A stretch of 64,000 nt of DNA from assembly GCF_000699445.3 (NCBI RefSeq), contig NC_067197.1, positions 32,037,809-32,101,808 of the forward strand, in the 5' to 3' direction. The notes beneath the pieces are model-generated. The model was given only the letters and a program-made list of their open reading frames with translations, was not told where the DNA came from and ran no database searches. The translations under genes were made by a program, and so were the position numbers. The stretch comes from Schistosoma haematobium (lineage: Eukaryota > Platyhelminthes > Trematoda > Strigeidida > Schistosomatidae). Of this stretch, positions 1 through 12,165 are shown one piece after another (within the stretch, counting starts at the first letter, position 1; every line of letters starts with the position of its first letter).

Positions 1-440
1 CGATATAGTTTCACTTACACTTGGCTTATTAGTTCCAGTTTCTTTTATTAGTCTGTAGAGCTGTCTTGTGTTCCCTATAGTCGCCGCCTTTTGCTTTCGT
101 TGCCCACCACTGCTCACGGTCGTTCTGTAGACTTTTGGTTAGCCTAGGTCTGATTTGTTTTTGCCCTTCATTGTGTTCGGAACCTGATGGGGTAAGTTTA
201 CGATAGTCTGTCAGTACAATAGTCTTAGGAGAAATCCACTGGTTTTTCGTGACCCTTTGTTTCAAATCACTAACATGTGTCGCTGCTGTTTGCATCGCTG
301 TTTGTATATCTTTCCAGACAACATCTGGGTCAGCCTCGTTCTCAAAATGACCAAAGTATGACTTCAGTTTTCTCTAGAATTTACCTTCGGCTTTTTCACC
401 ACTGAGTTTAACTATAATGGGTCTTCTTAATATGGCTTTC
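1..440 (-). mobile_element. RTE-type retrotransposon fragment (end of endonuclease / linker region)
   Basis: The minus strand carries an open stretch from about 395 down to 29. It contains YFGHFENEADPDVVW near its start and then RPRLTKSLQNDREQWW. This resembles the segment between the apurinic-type endonuclease and the reverse transcriptase in schistosome RTE elements, the same superfamily as the copies at 15120-16990 and 37172-38880. Upstream of about 395 the frame is broken, and no RT motif follows within the window, so this is a partial copy running off the left edge. The assignment is by resemblance only. Confidence 0.55.
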
Positions 441-2337
441 CTGGGCGCAGTGAGATGCAAGCAAATGCACGCTTGTATTGGAGCATGATTAGAGTTTAAC
501 CATACATTTCAGAACGAGTGGCAGTCGTCTATCGAGCTTCTCTAACGATGACTGATGGTAATATGGTCTAAATAAGTCCACCGTTGGTATGGTCTAGGGG
601 ATTGTTAAGTATTACTACACACAGGTACATCAAAACTATGGATCAGATACTAGATTCAAGTGTAGTTTTTTCTTTGTCGTTGTAATACTAACATTCCAAA
701 CATGATTTAATCATCTAGATTGTTGTACAAGAGATATGCAATAATCTTTTACTCTTTTCTAGCAACATTTTTAACCTTGTGTTTTTGTTTAGACGATATT
801 ATTTACTTGCGGTTATGTTTATAATATTTACTAGTTCAAGTAATGGAATGTTACAGCCAATTGACAGACAGCCTTTGTAAATTACGAGTCGCTAGTATAA
901 TCAATAATTTGAATATTTTTGTTTTTTTTTAGAATGAAAAATTGTATTTAGTCAGATTAGGTAAAAAATGGAATATTTCTTCTGTTGTTTTGACCCTAGG
1001 ATTAGTTCTTTTATGTTCTTATGTAAGCGTTCAGTTCAAAACAATGGGTCAGTTAATGGGTAGTGTTATGAACATTTATTGCCTTTATGTGTGTAGTGTC
1101 AGTCAGTTAGAACCTCAAAGCATCTACTTATGAAATCTTAGGTAGTATCTCCTTGCGTACAATACCTAGCTATTTTTAAATCAAGAGAGCAAAATCTCCC
1201 AGCCATTTAGTCAACTTTTTAGTAGTGGTTTCGCATAGCATAATCTGTTATTATTCCGAATTCTATGCTTATCATACTGTTAACCCCTTGTTTGAAGTGT
1301 GTCAATGTAGACCAATGTAAATTTTTGCCTGATCAATTGAAAATGTCATTAACACAATTTACGTTGAGAGAGAGATTCGTTGTGTTGTTGAAAAGCAATA
1401 GAGATAATTCAGCAAAGGAAAATCTTCTTAACGATTTCATTCACAATCGTATTTATAGTTATTTTTTTGCCAAAAATAGCAGTCTATAACAAAATAGGAT
1501 AGTATTGTACAATAAGAAACTTAAAGTGGCATTATGTCACAAATTTTTTACAAAGGTCATATATTGAAAAAAAAGTTATGTAGTAACATCCTCCATCAGC
1601 TAAGGAAATTTTTCCATTTGATAGTTATTAAGAGCAAAATAGTCATAAGTTGTAGTAATGGTTAATTAGGTTGTAAAAAATAATTAGAAAGTAGAAAAAA
1701 GCAATGGTGGAAGACAAAAAGAAAGGTTAAGACTATGGTAGGATGAGTGATTGAACATACTGTTTTTATAAACAAATGTGACGTTTGAATCTGGATAGCT
1801 ATAGCCTCTGCTGTACATTGTTTTTTTATATTATTTATATTCTTTCTGAGCCGATTCTTTTGGCTGTTTGAATAATTTTGAGGGGGGATTTTGGTGAAGC
1901 AGAGTGACCAGAATTAACTAGATCTTTCAGGATTAAGTTTTAGATTGACTTTTGTAGTCCTTTAGATAGCCAGGCAATATAATATTCAGAGCTGTGCTTT
2001 GAAACAGCTCTCTTTGTGCGGTTAATATAGTCCGCTCCATATGAGCAGGTAAACTGATCGATGCACATTAATGAGCAAATAATGAACTAGTTTCTTAAAT
2101 TAGTCAGCGGATTGACTTTTGAAATAGTAATGTTTTTCAATATTGTTATATTTCTATTCCACCATTAATAAACTTGTTAAATAATTTTACAACGTTAATT
2201 CCCTTACATTTCACTTCTCCAACTTTATTTGTTGCATCCTTCACTTTATTTTTTCCTAGTCGCATGTGGTCATTAATAACAACTTTTGTAACTCTTGAGT
2301 TTAAACAAGTATTAAAGAGTCCATTTTTTTAATGTAG
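441..2337. other. AT-rich sequence without recognisable gene
   Basis: Short open frames at 942-1133 and 1265-1489 (plus) were inspected. Neither shows a known domain or a convincing exon structure. The stretch probably lies upstream of, or within a 5' intron of, the CAP-domain gene that starts to be recognisable at 2338. Confidence 0.5.
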
Positions 2338-5300
2338 ACAAGGCGATGTGTCAACGAAGTGTATACAGATGCCTGTAAAGACCAGAAAAAAGCGGAATCA
2401 AGTATTTCACCAGACGGCCATTTAGTTGTGAGTTTTAAATTTTTTTTACAATATTCTATTTTTACTACAGTTAAGTTAGTAGTAATTAAATTATTAAAAA
2501 AACAACATTTCTTCCCTATTGTTCGTGTTTCGATAATTTTGCCTGTTTTACTGGCTATTTTCACAGATTATGAAGTTGATGGTGTTTACTGCTAGATTCG
2601 CAACCAGTAGTTTGGATATAGTACGCGTGCCTTGAGGCTTAAAGATCTTGAGTTTGATACCTTGTAAAATCATGGATCTGTTCTACTGAGTAGTCTAAAA
2701 AAATGGGATGAAACATCTATTAAGTCCTTTATTGCTTTGTAAAACCCACTCAGCTAGGGCTAATCCATGGTGGAAAGTATTTCGGTATTGTAAATCAGTT
2801 AGATTGTGGTTTAGTGCCGACTCAAAAGTGATAATATGGTCAGTTTACTAGAAGTGTCATTGCAGTATGTGACGGCTTTAAAACATCCATCTTTATCATA
2901 CTTTATGACAAAAAAGATGATTAAAAAGCAACTTGAACTTATAGTATTTGATAAGTACTTCACTAAAGTTGCGGGATGGCTAATCTAATTTTTGCAAAAC
3001 CATTATTATCTTGATGTTGATGATATTATTAAACGCCCTTATAAATAACGACTTTTACAGTATTTTTATAGGATAAATGGTCCACTTGAGAGGTGTGTCA
3101 AATGTGAAGCTCTCTCATCAGTAAGAATACCTGGTTAATTACAGGAAACAGTTTATCGTGGAAAACTATTGATAATATCCACCCAGTTAACAAGTACACG
3201 TCTCTCTGTTTGATTTTTAGTCATCTGTCTGGTCCTTATTCTTTATGCAATCTAGTGGATTGAGACAGTATCAGAAATGACTCATAATTGAGTACACTGG
3301 CGATCTTTCCATGACTCTCTATCGTGTTCGTCATAATTAGTGAATTGCCTCTTCTAATTAAGTGAAGTCTATCTTATGGTCTGATTCCAACTGTATATTT
3401 TTTATCAGTAATATACCTATTTATTTATTTATTTATTGTCTGACCTTTCTCACTTTTATTTCTCAACAATGTTATCTCATTTCACGTGAAGCATATCCAG
3501 TTGTACTATTGTGTTAAGTACTTTCCTGTATAATGAGAATTATATAATATTAGGAGTAATAATAGTAATTTCCCAGTGTACTGTAAGCTGCTCATTTGTG
3601 TAAATACATTAATTTCTTGGTCTCCGTTATTGTTTTTTTGTTAAGTTTTCATAAGATCTCATCATTCTAAGACTCTATCAGTTATTTTTTCTTAATCGGG
3701 TTAATCTACGCCTTGCACACATAACAGTTATATGAAACTAGTATTAGAACGACTTTATAACATTATTCTGTTATAAATAACTTTCCATACTATACAGGAT
3801 AATAGTAAGAAACTCCAAGAATCCATTCACTCAGTTGTTCAACTTCATAATCAGTATCGTAGTCAACATGGTTCCAATCCTCTAGTACTTGATCAAGTAG
3901 GTTAATATAGTTTTCATTTTCTACTTTTTTTATTGAATAATTAATATATGATATTTACTATTCACTTGTAATCTCTAAAAGAAGTAATTGTAAACAAAAA
4001 GAATACTCAAAATTTTGTTAGGTCTTGCTATTGATATGTGGACTTTATACCATTGAACTGGAATCAACTGGTTCATATTTCAAAATTCAGTCAATTCATA
4101 ATATAACACAATAATCACTCATTACTGTTGGTAGATAACTATGTCATTCTTACTTTCTGCGAGATGTGAATGTCCCAAGTTTGTTTCGTAGAATGGTCGT
4201 GTATAAGTTGACGTGAAAGTAGCAAACTACACATCTATTTATTTATTTATTTGAACACATAGATATTGGTACAAGGAGGCACCAAAAGGAGGCCACAAAA
4301 ATCTCATTTGATATGTGTGGGGGCTGTGATACTTCCTGGGTACCCAAACCGAGGCAGGTGGTTTTCTTAGGGGGCCACACCCGGAGCCTTCGACCTGAAG
4401 GTCTGATCCACAAGGCAGTGGAGCATCGTAAGGAGATGCAGTCTCATGGTAGCCAGTGACCAACGATTGGTTCATGCGCCATTTGTTCCTTCAGGATACT
4501 GGAGCCCATGTGCACCATTGATTTGAAATCAGGGTTTTGCAACTCCCCTATGTGGACTCTTCATGTCCACCGATCCGGTTAAAGCGCCGGACATTCGCTT
4601 TTCGTCCTCTCAATTTCGTATATATATATTCCAAGTGAGGACCGGAGTCAAACAAGGCTGCTTACTCCTCCCTTTTCTATTTCTTCTGGTGGCTGGCTGG
4701 ATTATGAAGACCTCCACACCTGAGGAGGGACACAGAATATAATGGACAGGTTGGATGCAATTAGACGATTCGGACTTCTCATATGACCTAAACCTTCTAT
4801 CCCATACACACCAACAAATTCAGGTCAAGACAAACAGTGGCAGAATCCTCTGCATCAGTAGGCCTCCATATACATAAAGGAAAAAGCAAGTTCCTCAATT
4901 GAAACACGGAGAACACCAACCCAATCACATTTGATGGAGAAACCTTGGAAGAGGTGGAAACTTTCACGTATCTGAGTAGCATCATCGATGAACAAGGAGG
5001 ATCTGATGCAGACGTAAAAGCAAAGATTGGCCAAGCAAGGACAGCATTCCTACAGTTGAAGAACATATGGGACTCAAACCAACTGTCAACCAATATCAAG
5101 GTCAGGATCTTCAATACGAAAGTCAAGACAGTTTTACTGCAACGTGGTGAAACTAGTAGAACTAACACAACCATCATCAAACATGTACAAGTATGTATAA
5201 ACAGTTGTCTATGTAAGATACTCAATGTCCATTGACCGGGTACCACTAGCAACAACCTACTATGGAACAGAACAAACTAGCTACCAGCTCAAGAGGAAAT

Positions 5301-8300
5301 CGGGAAAAGTCTTTGTAAGTTGATAGGGCATACGTTACGGAAATCACCAAACTGGATCACGAAGCAAGCGCTAACTTGTAATCCTGGAGGGAAACGGAAA
5401 ACCAAAGAACATACTGCGTCGAGAATTGAAAGCAGACATGAAAAGGATAAATAGCAACTAGAAAGCATTGCTCAAGACGGTTTTAGATGGAGAATGCTGG
5501 TGGGTGGTTTATGCACCTCAACGACGGTTAACAGGCATAAGTAAGTGATCTATAATATATGCGACACAAGAATAGCTCTTGAAGCGTGTAGTGGTGATGT
5601 AAATCTCTGTTCGGAGGGCATTATGAGCTGCGTTACATAGTTTATAAAGTCTCGCTTTATAATAACATAAAGGCTAACTAAATCTCATTAAAACATATGG
5701 TAATTATAATCTCTAATTAGGATATTCGGCTTCCTTCACTTCACTGGGTTTTAAGGTGTCTGCTTTCAAACTTAGTGGTAAGCTGACGAAAGTATCTAAA
5801 AGTTTTGCATGCCTTGGAAGTCATGCGAACTTTAATGGAAGTGTGACAGACGAAATCACTCTTCTATCAACAAAACTCAAGGCATAATGTGCCAGTCCGA
5901 ATCGTCATTGACGCCTCCACAAGTTAACTTGAATGAAAATTATCAGACGTTAGATGCTTCAATATGTATAGTTTTGTTCCTGTCTTTGTAAAACCGGGCT
6001 TCACTTGAAGGTACGTAATTCTTATGATACATTTTGTTTCCTAATAAATAGAGCCATTATAAACACCTTTCTTTATATCTTAGTCTCAGTTTGCATGTAC
6101 CACCCTGGATTTTTCACATTTAAGACTGGTTTTGCCTCGAAAATTGAATAACAGAAGTAAGGGAATAACCAGTTGATTGTATCGGGTTCAAATTTGTTGG
6201 TCCATCCTAACTCCCCAAATCTAGTCGTTAAGACCATACAGTTAATTCGTTCGATATTTTATCAGATATAACTTGGATTCGAACATAGTAGTATTTGTCT
6301 TCGCTTTGTTATGTGTGGTAAAGTTTTTCATTTTATGCTAAATAGCGCTGGTTAAGTACGTGATAAAATAATATCAGTTTATCTCGGTGAGTCAGCTATC
6401 GTTTTATGTACTTATTTGGAAAGACACCGTAGTTTACTCAAAATAGTTTACTACCTATTACAAAAATTCAATGAATAATAAATACTTGGTTTCGATTTCG
6501 AAATTCTGTATTGTGAACACAAGTTTGATAGGTATAAATATCCAATCAAGAAGGTCATATTATTTTCCCTTCCCACCCCAATCACCGTATATCTCAAAAT
6601 CCGAGCGTTATTTTTGGAATTGAATTAACCGTCACTGAGTAACATAAACCGTAAAAAATAAAGGTCATTTTATTCCATTTTCGTTTCTTCCCTGATCATA
6701 TCTTAGTTGCATCTTGAGATTCGTTAAACAGTGAAATAGTATCTACACTTATAAATTTCTTATTCTGAAGTTTCACACATTTCCTGTTCTGTGATAGGAT
6801 CTTTCGAATATGGCACAACAATGGGCTGATCATTTGCTTCAACAATCTCATTTGTCCAATAGTGGATATGTATATCGTGGTATGAAAGTCGGTGAAAATT
6901 TGGGAAGTCGCTGGTCAAATGGACCAATGGAACATAATTGTAAGTAAAATTGGTTTTTCAACTTTTCATCGTTTTTATATGCACATCCCATATTGTCTTC
7001 TGTTATGTACACAAATAAATGGCACTGGTTTAATTAGATCACTTCCTGTAAGTATAACTGTTCTCACTTATGATTAGCTTTCAAACAAGGAATACTAGAA
7101 GCCATTAACTATCAAACTTTCCTTGTTTTTTTAAATTTTTTTTCTAATACCTTTGTTTATTTAACCTCACTGTCACCATGTATAACAGAAGTTTATTATC
7201 AGTATTATTATCACCCTGTCAAAATAAGTATATATATTTGCGATTGTACAGCTTTGAAAATGAATTCGCCGAAAAGAGAACTCTTCGCTGAACTAATCTT
7301 TCTTTCTTTTTTAAAATACAGATTTATAAAACATAATGTAAACCATCCATCTCACTTGCAAGACCTTTAAACTTTAAGATATCACATAGTAGTGAAGAGT
7401 TGTGGTCACTTTTGACTAGGAAAAAGGCTAACACATTTTTCGTAATAGAAGTGATCATAAGATATTTAAAATAATTAGTGCCTTTGGTAAATTTAAGTAG
7501 TGTAATATCAAGACGAAGATTATCAAAACTATGTGATCTATTAGTGCTATGTGTTTCGAATCATTTTAACATCAGGGTCGCTTTCAATTTGTTGAATAGG
7601 ACTGTTCTTTTGGATTGTCTATTGACAGGTGTACTAGTTTTGATATCAATAATAAAGGCTTAAACCAATGTTACATAAGCGGAAATAGGTCAGTGATTAG
7701 AGAAATGTAGACACTGAAATAATTTTCATAGAAAGAATTCAAGATTACATAATAGGAGGTGTTCAGATGACTGGACCGTGAAGCGTATATTTGAGAACAG
7801 AAAAGGGTGGGAGGTTGTGAAGAAAAATAAACGAAGAGCATAGAAAATAAATAAAACCATTTATTAAGGCTAAGGGTGTTACAAATTTCTTATGAACAAA
7901 AAGACTTGGATTGTTGGCTCGAATTCCTATAGCTTCTGCTATGTGTAAGAGATAAGATCGAACACCATAAGGAAAACTAGTAGGAATACGATAAAGAACT
8001 TTAAATGGCATGTTTCTGTCTACTGCATGACCGATATCGACCAAGTGTGGTAGAACCAAGCTGCGTATTGTCTTGACAGTACCTATTCCTAACCACGAAG
8101 GGAGGTGTTCACTACCTGTTTGGTCCAGTTGTCCGGTAGTGCGCCCAATATAGCTTTCTCCACAGGAGCAGCTGAATTCGTAGATACACATAGAATTGGC
8201 GTAACCAGGTAACTTATCCTTTAGTTAGGGAATCACCATAGATCTGGTCGAATACCATAGACAGAGGTGGCTGCATTAAACGTTTTCTTCACTGCATTAA

Positions 8301-11300
8301 TCAGTCTGTCACGTAGTACATCACCAGCTACATCTTCATTGAATTGCAGCCTCAAGAAGAGAGGTTCCTTAGTAGCCATTGGTGTCGCTATTTTCTTACT
8401 CGTTACACGCAAGTGTTTCTTCAGGAAAACCTGTAGATAACCCATTTCAATCAACATATTTTGTATGAGTTCTAATTATTTATCAATTGTATCGACTGAG
8501 CATATCTCAATAGTTCTATTTGCCAGACATTTGACTAAGTTCCTCTTATGATGAAGGGGTACAAAGCTTACGAAATGTGTGTATTGGTTTGATGAAGAGC
8601 TTTTTCTGAACACACTTCTACTGATAGAACCATTTTATTTTCTGTTTAACAAAACGTCAGGGAAGTGTAGTTTATTATCGAGTTCCGCTTCACATGTAAA
8701 TTTAATTGCTGGATGTTTGTTGTTAAATAGTTCTTCTTTTCTAATGTTCTGATCGACAATAATGAAAGTGTCATCAACGTAACGACAGTAGAAGTCAAGC
8801 TTATCAATAGCATCTTTGAGAGGTCCATTTTCTAGTTTCGCGAGAAAAAAGTCCGTAAGGATAGGAACCAGAGGTGAACCCATCGCTCTATCGTTCTATG
8901 TAACGTTGATTTAAGCCTTTATTATTCTTATCAAAACTAGTACACCTGTCATCACACTATCAATTTGTACTTTTCACATATTATGTTTATTTATGTAATC
9001 TATTCCATTGTTACCATTGACTCATAAACTACCTTGATTGGTTTAATAATTTCGTATATGCATATAAATATTGCTGTAGATTAGAGTAAAGCCTAATGAC
9101 GATCTAATCGAAAACAATATTGTTCGCTTATATATGTTGTTTTAAGTTACAATATGGGAATTTTTCAAATTTTGAACTGCTTCTACCATTCTTACAATAA
9201 TAATAATAATAATAACTATATCTATTATTATTATACTTACTTCACTCTCACACACTAATTTCTATTCATTTTTATTATACTCAACTTCCTCTGTCTCTTC
9301 ACAATACCATTTTTATCGTGTAATGGTGCTCCTTTGTTCCAATATTTAAATGTTTAAGTAAATAAATGAAATAATCTAATCACATATAAGTTTGTGGCTA
9401 CATATACATGAGGAAGAGAAACCGTGATTTGCAATTTCGGGGTTTTTCAACATTTACGGAAATGGCTACAGAAACTAATAAAATCAAATGACATAATCGA
9501 ACCAGATGATAAACCTCCACCGTCGTCTATTGCTAAACAGTTAGTTGAAACAGGTTATAAGATTGATCTTAACTCAACCTTTGTGGTTTTGCACAAAAAT
9601 TGTCTAGGGGATATTCTATAGTTTTTTTGGAATCTTGGCCAAACGAAAATTCAAACTCCTTTTATTTGTTCAAAGACAGCTTTTTCTCACTTTGAATTTA
9701 CCCTGGTAATATTATACTTATCCAGCGTGATGAGTTTCATATCATTTCAACATTCTTTTGTTTCTCATATATGAATGTTTTTAACAAATACATTTGTGAT
9801 CAGATTGTTTGAAATCAATTGCCTTAATAATTCACATAGTTCTGATAATCATGATATATTGTATGGTATTTCACATAAGCTTTTTAATTGTATTAAGAAA
9901 TTTACTTCTTAAGAGAAAGATATATTTAGGTTTATGTTGTTAAATAATTTTAGTATGTTTCTTTTTTATCAAGGCAAAGACCTAATTGAACATTGGTATC
10001 AAGAATCGGAAAAATATAAGTTTAACTCCGAGCCGGATAGTATCCAGGGTATAGGTAATTTGTATGAATTTGATGACTTTATATTCTGTTATAATTGTGT
10101 GATTTATGTATCTTGATAAATTTTTGCGAAATCTATAGTTTTCTCAGATTCATATATCATGATTTTAATCGTATGTTTTTACCCAATTGTTTATGGTCAA
10201 AAGATTTTTCATTTCAAGAATGTTGTTTGAAGGAATATCATTACCAAATTCCTTATTTACATTAGAACCTTATCATTCAGTAAATTTTTTTGTGTAATTA
10301 TCCTGGAGCAGTGAACTTTAATCTAGTTGTAGAATAGATGGAAGATGGCTAGTATTAGGAAGAGTTTCGTCCCACTTTCGATTCATCAGCTGACCAACGC
10401 GATTGTATTTGGAACAAACGGTGTTGGGTTCGAGTCCTTAGAGTGAACATCAAAATAGGACGAAATGCTTGTCCCGGATTCCAATGCTAGCTGCATTCTA
10501 TACCAACTTGTCGTAATGTTTATATCAAGGCAATACACACGAGATGCCCATATGCCAAGACTGATAAAATTCCAGTTGAAAATATAAACAACGGGATAAT
10601 TCAAAACCATTTCAAATCTAATTTAGTTGATTGGAAGTACGATTCTAACCAGTATTTTTTTTATTGAGAACCATTAGTTCAAAATGGAAAGTGCACTTAT
10701 TTTACACTTGAATAAATCCTCACATAAGCCCTGTTTCCATATTTGCGTAAATATAAAATCCTCTTCAATGATATTTTTGTAGTTTAGAAAATAATTAGCC
10801 TGGAGAATTGTTAAACCTTTTCTTTGTCAACTTGGTTAATATTATTCAGCAAGTCTCATTTTCTTTGTTCTGGGTCTATTGTCGGAGGGCTAACACTAAT
10901 AGTTAACTTAGGATAGGTCTCTTAAGTTCTCCCTATGGTTTGGGTGGTGAGATACGACGAACAAAAAACATGTCACCTATACGTTGTAAGCTGGTCAAGA
11001 AGTCTTTTCACCATGTATGTCACTGAAGGGTGTACTAAGCAAGTGCATCAACACACTAAAGGGTTTTTACTTCACTACCGTTGGTAGGATTAGAGCTCGT
11101 GATGAACTACCGTCCCCCGAATTAGCTACGTCGAGAACTCCCTTTCTTCACCAGTGGCCATTAATTTCGTCTCACATATGGTCCCGAAGATATGTATTTC
11201 TGCATCTCGATTTTTCAAGGTCAGAATAGTACTAGATGGCAGTAGGATTTTTCACTTAACGTTATTTGAGTTATATATTATAAAAACTGCCTGCGTTGCT

Positions 11301-11746
11301 TTCTTTCGATGGATTTATGTATTGACACTAGGAATTATTTAATGGGCAAAATAATGGATTTCTCAGGTTCACGGTGTAAATGTAGTTGCTTAGTGACTGA
11401 ATGAAAAGTCTCTGCCATCAAATGACTAGTTCCATCGTCACTTCCTGTTATTGGTTAGTATCATTGATTTATATCGAAATTGTATTTGTTTATATCTGAG
11501 ACCTAAAACATTACGTTGTTACGTAATTTGTATTTATTATCGATCATCATGTTGATTGCTCTAGGTAATTTTACTCAAATTGTATGGTCAAGTTCTGAAA
11601 GGATTGGAGTTGGTATTGCAAGTCAATCCTACAAATCAGGAAAGGACTTGCATAAAGATTCGAAACTGATTTTGGTTTGTTTGTATCATCCTCCAGGAAA
11701 TGTGACAAGTCAATTTCAAAATAATGTTAAAAAAGCTGTCAAGTAA
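2338..11746 (+). CDS. CAP/SCP-domain protein, venom allergen-like (GAPR-1 / GLIPR2 type), five exons
   Basis: Exons: 2338-2427 (tentative), 3798-3896, 6798-6939, 9974-10054 and 11565-11746 (stop TAA 11744-11746). All have AG/GT borders and matching phases (0, 0, 1, 2/1). The last four encode one CAP domain: HNQYRSQHG, then [28 protein letters not shown] and [12 protein letters not shown] proteins are a sandwich-fold family. The GAPR-1-like branch usually lacks a secretion signal and binds membranes or lipids, and schistosomes carry expanded 'VAL' sets with such a group. Of the H-E-E-H pocket residues, the first His (SHLS), Glu (GENL) and Glu (WYQE) are present, but the last His of GHFTQ is Asn here. 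The first exon fits in phase but has no recognised motif. No initiator ATG was found, so the 5' end is incomplete. Introns hold transposon debris. I cannot assign a VAL number. Confidence 0.85.
4236..4618 (-). mobile_element. SINE-like non-autonomous element with RTE-type 3' tail (5'-truncated)
   Basis: On the minus strand this ends in a (TAAA)n-like tail preceded by TTGTACCAATATCTATGTG. That matches the end of the full RTE copy (38840-38880). The body is shared with the better-preserved copy at 34875-35347, including the GGTCTGATCCACAAGGCAGT stretch. The copy stops at about 4618, where another RTE fragment on the opposite strand begins. No coding capacity is credible. It lies in an intron of the CAP-domain gene. 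Confidence 0.65.
4622..5535 (+). mobile_element. Degenerate RTE (SR2-like) reverse-transcriptase fragment
   Basis: The sequence begins at the RT motif region (VRTGVKQGC then a degraded FLFLLVAGW, with a 1-bp shift) and continues through the thumb and C-terminal region. The 4945-5235 frame reads [20 protein letters not shown] and later [20 protein letters not shown]. Downstream pieces such as the [16 protein letters not shown] basic segment are frameshifted. Several stops and indels show it is dead. The same element family occurs at 33505-34060. It sits in an intron of the CAP-domain gene in the gene's orientation. Confidence 0.75.
7545..7622 (+). mobile_element. Short RTE reverse-transcriptase fragment
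   Basis: About 80 bp match the AFDSLDRTVLWDCLL segment of the RTE copy at 37500-37560, here mutated to [15 protein letters not shown]. It ends exactly where the inverted repeat flanking the Penelope-like element begins (7623), so that element may have inserted into an old RTE copy. Confidence 0.6.
7623..7677 (+). repeat. Left copy of 55-bp inverted repeat flanking the Penelope-like element
   Basis: It begins TGACAGGTGTACTAG and ends near GTTACATA. The reverse complement recurs at 8897-8951 with only a few mismatches. Confidence 0.85.
8897..8951 (-). repeat. Right copy of 55-bp inverted repeat flanking the Penelope-like element
   Basis: Reverse complement of 7623-7677, with a few substitutions by eye (for example AAGAAT for ATCAAT). 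Confidence 0.85.
9230..9395 (+). mobile_element. RTE 3'-UTR/tail fragment
   Basis: A pyrimidine-rich stretch is followed by TGTTCCAATATTTAAATG and a TAAATAAATG tail. This is the same order as the end of the RTE copy at 38690-38880 (CTTGTACCAATATTTATGTG then TAAA repeats). No coding part is present. Confidence 0.5.
9408..9621 (+). pseudogene. Unidentified coding-like fragment, probably frameshifted
   Basis: The frame from the ATG at 9408 reads [18 protein letters not shown] and stops at 9489. An overlapping frame continues with [20 protein letters not shown] and then [13 protein letters not shown] to a stop at 9621. The two frames join smoothly if one base is skipped, which suggests a decayed copy of some protein. 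It sits between two exons of the CAP gene, with no usable splice sites placing it in that transcript. I do not recognise the family. Confidence 0.3.
10370..10530 (+). mobile_element. tRNA-derived repeat of the Sm-alpha type, ribozyme deleted
   Basis: A pol III-like B box (GGGTTCGAGTCC, near 10425) is followed by GAGTGAACATC and then AAATAGGACGAAATG and a GGATTCC segment. The arrangement matches schistosome SINE-like repeats with a hammerhead. The block that should carry the CTGANGA core is missing, so the ribozyme cannot form. It lies in the last intron of the CAP gene. Confidence 0.6.
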
Positions 11747-12002
11747 AATACAGACGCATAATTTGAGCAGTTACTGAAACCTTTAATCAAATGAACAGAT
11801 ATATCCCATCGCATGCTGCTGTTCTCCAAACAACCTTTCTGAATTAATAATTTTATTTTTAATTATCATGTTTCTTCAAAAGTTATTTTATGCACCATCT
11901 AGATAATTTTAATATTCTTATTGTTTTGTTCATTTTAATCTTACGTTACTTGGAATGTATCAATATATTTTAAAGTTGATTTCGATTACTCTAAACATTG
12001 AA

Positions 12003-12165
12003 TACAGGACACAGTAGCTGAGTGGATAACGCGATGGCATTTTAAGCGAACGCTACTGGGTTTGAGTCCAAGAGTGAACATCAACTCAGATGCAGGTACA
12101 CCCAGCTGACGAGTCCAAAATAGGAAGAGACGTGCGTCATCCACTCCACTGCTAGTAAAACATTG
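12003..12165 (+). mobile_element. tRNA-derived Sm-alpha-type repeat with degenerate hammerhead
   Basis: An A-box-like segment (GTAGCTGAGTGGATAAC) and a B box (GGGTTTGAGTCC) precede GATGCAGGTACACCCAG. A hammerhead-like core CTGACGA then GTCC/AAAATA/GGA follows. The invariant GAAA is replaced by GAGA and stem II is damaged, so self-cleavage is unlikely. It lies just downstream of the CAP-gene stop codon. Confidence 0.7.

Larger units (their letters stand above)
7623..8951 (-). mobile_element. Penelope-like element, truncated and frameshifted, flanked by 55-bp inverted repeats
   Basis: Read on the minus strand, 8883-8635 encodes the end of a Penelope-type RT with [18 protein letters not shown] and [12 protein letters not shown], the YVDD box being the catalytic site. 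8457-8233 continues the region after the palm. 8191-7763 encodes a GIY-YIG nuclease-like domain ([20 protein letters not shown]). Frames are broken between the segments, so it is inactive. The order RT then GIY-YIG is diagnostic of the Penelope class. Near-identical 55-bp sequences in opposite orientation close both ends (7623-7677 and 8897-8951). It lies in an intron of the CAP-domain gene, antisense to it. Confidence 0.8.

Noticed and set aside
1265..1489. Plus-strand frame of 74 codons with a possible upstream acceptor, candidate early exon of the CAP gene
   Set aside because: It runs to a stop with no suitable donor, shows no CAP or signal motif, and its composition is not clearly coding.
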